A stretch of 64,000 bases of DNA from JBGAJN01 sp044224905 (GTDB lineage Bacteria > Verrucomicrobiota > Verrucomicrobiia > Limisphaerales > JBGAJN01). Below are positions 59,390 to 64,000 of the stretch, in pieces (the first letter of the stretch is position 1; each line of letters begins with the position of its first letter). The DNA lies in contig JBGAJN010000001.1 in the NCBI GenBank assembly GCA_044224905.1, positions 1,612,001 through 1,676,000 of the forward strand, in the 5' to 3' direction. Under the pieces are notes generated by a model. It did not search any database. It worked only from the letters and a program-made list of their open reading frames with translations, and was not told the DNA's origin. A program made the translations under genes and the position numbers.

Positions 59390-59722
59390 TCAAGCTCGCG
59401 GCGCGAAGCAAATGATGGCGGCTCCCAGCAGGCACACAGCGGCTCCAAGGAAGTCCCAGTGGTCCGGAGAATGTCCGTCCACCCATTTCAGCCACGCGAG
59501 CGACGCCGCGATGTAAATCCCGCCGTAAGCGGCATACGTGCGACCCGCGACGCTGGGGTGGAGGGTCAACAGCCATGCAAACAGTGCTAGACTCACCGCG
59601 CCGGGCAGCAACCATAGCGGCGAGCGTTTCAGATTCAGCCAGAGATAGACCGAGTAGCAGCCGAAAATCTCCGCCGCAGCCGTCGCGGTGAACAAGAAAA
59701 GTGTCCAGGCCGTAGTCTTCAT
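59390..59722 (-). CDS. YnfA-family (UPF0060) small membrane protein
   Basis: 110 residues from the ATG at 59722. Four membrane segments: [62 protein letters not shown] and [20 protein letters not shown]. The AEIFGCY start, AYGGIYI and the C-terminal D-GA--CL-GA-II pattern are typical of YnfA, an SMR-like family reported as drug or cation exporters. Position among metal pumps suggests a cation role here. Confidence 0.85.
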   Translation of the reverse strand: MKTTAWTLFLFTATAAAEIFGCYSVYLWLNLKRSPLWLLPGAVSLALFAWLLTLHPSVAGRTYAAYGGIYIAASLAWLKWVDGHSPDHWDFLGAAVCLLGAAIICFAPRA

Positions 59723-59781
59723 TGCGGCAGAGTTTGCGCTGATTGAACATCCGCTGACGAGCATTTGGTTTCCATCCAATC

Positions 59782-59868
59782 CTAGAGAATCAGCAGCAAG
59801 ACGAGCGTGAGGAAAGTCGAAGTGATGATGCCGTCGATGACGACGGTCGTGAGCGGACGTTGCACTTG
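59782..59868 (-). pseudogene. Fragment of a CzcA C-terminus
   Basis: The minus strand encodes [27 protein letters not shown], which matches the C-terminal [27 protein letters not shown] of copy 2 at 60594-60668. Only about 85 bases are left between the CadD-like and YnfA-like genes. It is a remnant of a third pump gene or of a duplication break, not a functional gene. Confidence 0.75.
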
Positions 59869-59935
59869 CCCCGCACACTGGCCAGTGTGCGGAATTTTGC
59901 TGTGCTCATGTTGAGTTTGGTTTTGTGTGTTCACT

Positions 59936-60538
59936 TCAATGTTTCTCGTATCGAAAAACGCCCCATAATATCCAAATCCCAATCAAGATTAGCACCAAGG
60001 GGGTAATGAACTTTAACGCGCGTTCGTGACGCATGGCAGTGTGCCCCGCCTTCACCAACCAGTTGGTGACGAAACACCAGACTGCGACGAGAACGACGAA
60101 TGTGGCAACCGTCGCTCCGAGTTCAGTGGCGCGCATCGTGGCGAACAGAGGCGCGTAAACTCCGACGTTATCTCCGCCACTCGCGATGGTAACTCCCGCA
60201 ATGGCGAGCGAAGTTCTCCGGCCCACGAATGTGGTGTCCACGAGGTGCCGGCGCGTTTGCGGATCAACGGGCTTGAGCAGTTGAAACAGTTCTTTCAAAC
60301 CCAGCAGCAAGGGCACAATTCCCAAAAGCCCGATCCATCGGTGCGGCACGAGAAGCGCCCCGGTGGATACGGCCAGGCTAAGGATTACCAGTGCTCCGAT
60401 TCCCAGATACTGCCCTAGGACAATCTGCGACTTCCGTGAACGGCGCTCCGCGAAGAACGCGAGCAGCAGGAAAAAATCGTCCACGTTTGTGGAGGCAAAA
60501 ACCATCCCCGCAATTCCGATGTTTTCAAATATGTGCAT
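59936..60538 (-). CDS. CadD-like cadmium resistance transporter
   Basis: 200 residues from the ATG at 60538, overlapping the end of the second pump gene by 14 bases. Five to six hydrophobic segments; the first has ASTNVDDFFLLLAFF and the fourth ASGGDNVGVYAPLF, with the intramembrane Asp and Asn residues of the CadD/LysE-like superfamily. CadD exports Cd2+ in Gram-positive bacteria; here it is in one transcript with an RND pump, so cytosolic and periplasmic export may be combined. Confidence 0.8.
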   Translation of the reverse strand: MHIFENIGIAGMVFASTNVDDFFLLLAFFAERRSRKSQIVLGQYLGIGALVILSLAVSTGALLVPHRWIGLLGIVPLLLGLKELFQLLKPVDPQTRRHLVDTTFVGRRTSLAIAGVTIASGGDNVGVYAPLFATMRATELGATVATFVVLVAVWCFVTNWLVKAGHTAMRHERALKFITPLVLILIGIWILWGVFRYEKH

Positions 60539-63500
60539 TTTTTTGCGAGGCCGGATTATTTGAAGCTTTTTCAATCCATTCGTAAAGCACTGGCAGCAGG
60601 ACGAGCGTGAGGAAAGTCGAGGTGATGATGCCGCCGATGACGACGGTGGCGAGTGGGCGTTGGACTTCCGCGCCTGCGCCGGTCGCAATGGCCATCGGAA
60701 CGAATCCGAAGCTGGCGACGAGTGCGGTCATGAGTTTCGGCCGGAGGCGCGTGAGCGTGCCTTCGACGACGGCATCGCGCACGTTGCGGCCTTGACGGCG
60801 CAGTTGATTGATGAAGCTGATCAGCATGATGCCGTTCAACACGGCGATGCCACTGAGCGCGATGAAGCCAACGCCCGCGCTGATGGTGAATGGCATGTCG
60901 CGCACCCACAGCGCGAAGACGCCGCCGGTTACGGCGAGCGGCACGCAGACGAAAATGAGCGCCGCCTGCCTAAAACTGCCGAAACTCATAAAGATGAGAA
61001 TGAAGATGAACACGAGCGCCATCGGTACGATGAGCGCGAGACGCGCACGGGCCTTTTGCAGGTTCTCGAACTGCCCGCCGAATTCGTAGTAGTAGCCGGG
61101 CGGGAAACTCACTTCGGTCTTGATGCGGGCAAGCGCCTCTTTGACGTAGCCTTCCACGTCGCGTCCACGCAGGTTAACGAGAATCGCGCCGCGCCGCTGG
61201 CCGGATTCGCGCGTGACCGCGCCGACCTGTTCGGTCATTTGAAACGTGGCGACCTGGGCGAGCGTGAGCAAGCCGCCCGCTTTCGTTCGCACGGGCAGGC
61301 GCTTCATGGTGTCCACGCTGCGGCGCGCGTCTTCGGCGAGGCGCACCACGATGGGAAAGCGCCGGTTGCCCTCGATGACCGAGCCGACTTCCTCGCCCGC
61401 GAGCGCCGTGGCGATGGCGTGGTTGAGGTCGCCCGCCTGCATGTTGTAACGGCGGAGCGCGTCGCGGTCGGGTTTGATTTCCAGCAGGGGCGAGCGTCCG
61501 AACGCATCGAATTCCACGTCACCGCTGCCGGAAATTTTGCGGAGCAAGTCGCGAATTTCTGTCGAGAGCCGTTCGAGTTCCTTGAAGTCGTCGCCATAGA
61601 CTTTCACCGCGATGTCCGCGCGCACGCCAGCCATCATCTCGTTGAACCGCATCTGAATCGGCTGCGTGAACAAGTAGGTCTGGCCTGGCGCGTGGACGGC
61701 GAGTTCACGGCGCATCAAGTCAATGAGTTTCTCCTTGGTCGCTGTCCGTCCGTCAATCTTGCGCCACTGGCTGCGTGGTTTCAGTTCGACATATGTATCG
61801 CACAGATTTGCTCCCATCGGGTCAACCGCGATTTCCGCCGTGCCGATCAAGCCGAACATGCGGTCAATTTCCGGGAACTTTTCCAGCAACAGCTTTTCAG
61901 ATTTTTGCTGCAAATCTGTGGACGCGCCCAGTCCGGCGCTGCTGCTGCGGATGAATTGGAGCAGCATCGTGCCTTCGTCCAATTGCGGAATGAACTCCGC
62001 GCCCAGCCGCGTGAAGACGAACAGCGACGATCCGAACAACAGCACGGCGGCAGCGACAACCACCAGCTTGAACCGCAGCGCCCACGCGAGCAGCGGCGTG
62101 TAAAGCGCCTTGAAGAAACGCACGAGCCAGTTGTCTTCCTCTTTGATTTTGCCGCGCAGGAAATACGAGCACAGCACCGGCATGAGCGTCAGCGCCAGCA
62201 CGAGCGAACCGGCGAGCGCGAAGATGACCGTGAGCGCCATCGGGCGGAACATTTTCCCCTCGATTCCCGTGAGCGCGAGGATCGGCACATAGACGACCGT
62301 GATGATGAGCACGCCGAAGAACATCGGGTTCGCAACTTCCTTCGCGGAGTAACGCACCTCGTCGAAGCGTTCGGCGGCGGTGAGTTCGCGGCCAAGCTCC
62401 TTCTGCTTGTGCGCGAGATGCCGGATGATGTTCTCCACCATCACGACCGCGCCATCAATGATGAGGCCGAAATCAATCGCGCCAAGGCTCATCAAGTTGC
62501 CGGACACGCGGCTCTCGACCATGCCCGTCAGCGCGAAGAGCATCGAAATCGGAATTGCCAGCGCCACGATGAACGCCGCGCGTAAATTTCCGAGCAACGC
62601 GAACAAGACGACCACTACCAGCAACGCGCCCTCGAACAAGCTCGTCTCGACCGTGTGTAGTGTCCGGTTCACGAGGTCGGAACGATTATAGAGCGGACGG
62701 ACTTCTACGCCGGGCGGCAGTTTCTCCTGAATGTGCGCCAGCTTCGCCGCCACATCGCGCGCCACGATGCGACTGTTCCCGCCCGCGAGCATCAACGCCC
62801 CGCCGACCACACCTTCCGTGCCGTTCACCGTAGCCGCGCCGGTTCGGTAGCCCGAACCGATGCCGACTTTCGCCACGTCCTGCACGAGCAACGGCTGCGC
62901 TGACCCGGCGAATTTGAGCGGAAGTTGCGCAATTTCCTCCGTCGTGTTCACGCGGCTATTGGCGCGGATGACGATTTGTTCGCCGCCGATTTCCACCAAA
63001 CCACCACCAACATTCTCGGTGTTCTCGCTGATGGCGTGCGCGAGTTCATCCAAGCTCAAACCCACGCTCGCGAGCCGCGCCGCGTCCGGCATGATGACGA
63101 TCTGCCGCTCGTAGCCGCCGCTCGTATTCACTTCCGCAACGCCCGGCGTGGCGCGCAGCAGAGGGCTGATGACGTATTCCTGAATCTGCTTGAGCGATTG
63201 CAACTGCTCGTAGCGGGTGGGCGGTTTGTTCCTCGTGTCGGCAGTGAACTCGACCGAGTAGTAAAAGATTTCACCGAGCGCAGTGCTGATGGGCGCGAGC
63301 CTTGGTTGCAATCCGCCGGGCAACTTCTCCGCCGCACCGAGCAACCGTTCGCTCACGAGTTGCCGGATGCGGTAGAGGTCCACGTCGTCCTCAAACGTTA
63401 GACGGATTTGTGACAGGCCGAACTTCGAGAGCGAGCGCAGTTCCATCATGCCGGGCAGTCCGGCCATCTGGCTTTCGAGCGGGAGCGTGACGAGCTTTTC

Positions 63501-63683
63501 GATTTCCTCCGGTGCGAGTGCGGGCACGGCGGTGTTGATGAGCACTTGCGGATTCGTGATGTCCGGCACGGCGTCAATCGGCAGTCGCAATGCCGACCAC
63601 ACGCCCACGCCGATGAGGACGAGCGTGGCCAGAAGCACGAGCGCCCGTTGCCGGAGCGACAGATCAATTATTTTTAAGACCAT
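60525..63683 (-). CDS. Heavy-metal RND efflux pump, CzcA/CnrA type (copy 2)
   Basis: 1,052 residues. The order follows RND pumps: LPIDAVPDITNPQVLINTAV in the first loop, helix-IV motif SLGAIDFGLIIDGAVVMVEN, ALTGIEGKMFRPMALTVIFAL, GAEFIPQLDEGTM, and the last helices VQRPLATVVIGGIITSTF. As in copy 1, the helix-IV signature is that of the Co/Zn/Cd/Ni group. It directly follows the adaptor gene and precedes the CadD-like gene, a czcBA-cadD arrangement. It exports divalent metals from the periplasm across the outer membrane with an adaptor and a TolC-like protein. Confidence 0.92.
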   Translation of the reverse strand: MVLKIIDLSLRQRALVLLATLVLIGVGVWSALRLPIDAVPDITNPQVLINTAVPALAPEEIEKLVTLPLESQMAGLPGMMELRSLSKFGLSQIRLTFEDDVDLYRIRQLVSERLLGAAEKLPGGLQPRLAPISTALGEIFYYSVEFTADTRNKPPTRYEQLQSLKQIQEYVISPLLRATPGVAEVNTSGGYERQIVIMPDAARLASVGLSLDELAHAISENTENVGGGLVEIGGEQIVIRANSRVNTTEEIAQLPLKFAGSAQPLLVQDVAKVGIGSGYRTGAATVNGTEGVVGGALMLAGGNSRIVARDVAAKLAHIQEKLPPGVEVRPLYNRSDLVNRTLHTVETSLFEGALLVVVVLFALLGNLRAAFIVALAIPISMLFALTGMVESRVSGNLMSLGAIDFGLIIDGAVVMVENIIRHLAHKQKELGRELTAAERFDEVRYSAKEVANPMFFGVLIITVVYVPILALTGIEGKMFRPMALTVIFALAGSLVLALTLMPVLCSYFLRGKIKEEDNWLVRFFKALYTPLLAWALRFKLVVVAAAVLLFGSSLFVFTRLGAEFIPQLDEGTMLLQFIRSSSAGLGASTDLQQKSEKLLLEKFPEIDRMFGLIGTAEIAVDPMGANLCDTYVELKPRSQWRKIDGRTATKEKLIDLMRRELAVHAPGQTYLFTQPIQMRFNEMMAGVRADIAVKVYGDDFKELERLSTEIRDLLRKISGSGDVEFDAFGRSPLLEIKPDRDALRRYNMQAGDLNHAIATALAGEEVGSVIEGNRRFPIVVRLAEDARRSVDTMKRLPVRTKAGGLLTLAQVATFQMTEQVGAVTRESGQRRGAILVNLRGRDVEGYVKEALARIKTEVSFPPGYYYEFGGQFENLQKARARLALIVPMALVFIFILIFMSFGSFRQAALIFVCVPLAVTGGVFALWVRDMPFTISAGVGFIALSGIAVLNGIMLISFINQLRRQGRNVRDAVVEGTLTRLRPKLMTALVASFGFVPMAIATGAGAEVQRPLATVVIGGIITSTFLTLVLLPVLYEWIEKASNNPASQKNAHI

Positions 63684-63687
63684 ACGA

Positions 63688-64000
63688 CTATTTCCCCTTC
63701 GCGGGCACGGCGCAGCAAGCTTGCCCGCCCTTTACCGCCGCCAGTTCTGTCATCCAGAGCGACATCACCGGTTGCAACACCACTTGGTCGCCCGCGTAAA
63801 GGCCGTCTTTGATTTCCACGAGGTCGCCGCTGATTGCGCCCACCTTGACCGGCGTGCGGACAAAGCTCTCGCCGCTAACCGTGTAAACGGAATGTCCGTC
63901 GCTGCATTCCAGCAACGCCGCGCGGGGAATGGAAACAACCGTTGCCGCCGAATCGAGGTCAATACTCGCGGACAAAAAAACGCCGCCGATGGGAGCACCG
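63688..64000 (-). CDS. C-terminal part of an RND periplasmic adaptor (CzcB/CusB-like), cut by the window edge
   Basis: The frame is open to base 64000, so the start is outside. The 103 visible residues (GGVFLSASIDL, VVSIPRAALLE, HSVYTVSGESFVRTPVKVGAISGDLVEIKDGLYAGDQVV) are the beta-barrel and membrane-proximal domains of membrane-fusion adaptors. The very end (QACCAVPAKGK) has an extra Cys pair. It ends four bases before the pump gene, so the pair forms one unit. Confidence 0.85.
   Translation of the reverse strand, partial: GAPIGGVFLSASIDLDSAATVVSIPRAALLECSDGHSVYTVSGESFVRTPVKVGAISGDLVEIKDGLYAGDQVVLQPVMSLWMTELAAVKGGQACCAVPAKGK

Overview
The window reads as part of a large conjugative element (plasmid, or an integrative element able to replicate) from a GC-rich Gram-negative bacterium. 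Gene style suggests Verrucomicrobiota or a related PVC-group lineage: CHAT/TPR and ECF-sigma genes, many starts without a Shine-Dalgarno, and plasmid hypotheticals of a kind I associate with Planctomycetes/Verrucomicrobia. The taxonomic call is inference; no rRNA or tRNA gene was seen.

Layout. 0-14 kb: maintenance and accessory genes (end of a DUF2326-like ATPase, orphan C5 DNA methyltransferase, giant N6-methylase/SNF2 helicase, DUF4350-like protein, formyltransferase behind a structured leader, DUF932 protein, RadC). 13.9-16.3 kb: two minus-strand genes (78 and 214 aa) preceded by about 1.5 kb of non-coding DNA packed with close to 40 consecutive hairpins; this is the most unusual part of the window. 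16.4-20.1 kb: replication and partition, with an RHH protein, a Rep-like protein whose gene contains iterons plus AT-rich 12-mers (a lambda-O-like internal origin), ParA, its small RHH partner and TGCAAG palindromes. 20.3-21.4 kb: a RES/Xre toxin-antitoxin pair whose toxin carries an in-frame amber codon. 21.7-30.2 kb: DNA processing for transfer (Clp-like AAA+, coupling protein, MobF relaxase) and a minus-strand antirestriction group (ArdC and two small genes). 30.4-36.7 kb: a secreted TPR-CHAT protein, two unknown genes and a frameshifted ECF sigma gene.

36.8-47.5 kb is one tightly packed operon for a VirB-type type IV secretion system (two VirB2-like pilins, VirB3, VirB4, VirB7-like lipoprotein, VirB5, VirB6, VirB8, VirB9, VirB10). 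It continues without a gap into a second lipoprotein, a small protein, a radical-SAM protein and an excisionase-like HTH protein. No VirB11-type ATPase is visible.

47.7-64 kb is heavy-metal resistance cargo: paired secreted Cys-rich proteins, TRASH/YHS proteins, a P1B copper ATPase, an ECF sigma factor with its own Cys-rich sensor tail, a CnrY-CnrX-CnrH-like regulatory operon, and on the minus strand two CzcA/CnrA-type RND pumps, a CadD-like transporter, a YnfA-like protein, a His-rich protein and the end of an RND adaptor. A shared promoter-like element (GAAGGATT, 12 bases, CGGTATT) precedes at least four plus-strand units including the CnrYXH-like operon, so these genes probably form one sigma-controlled metal regulon.
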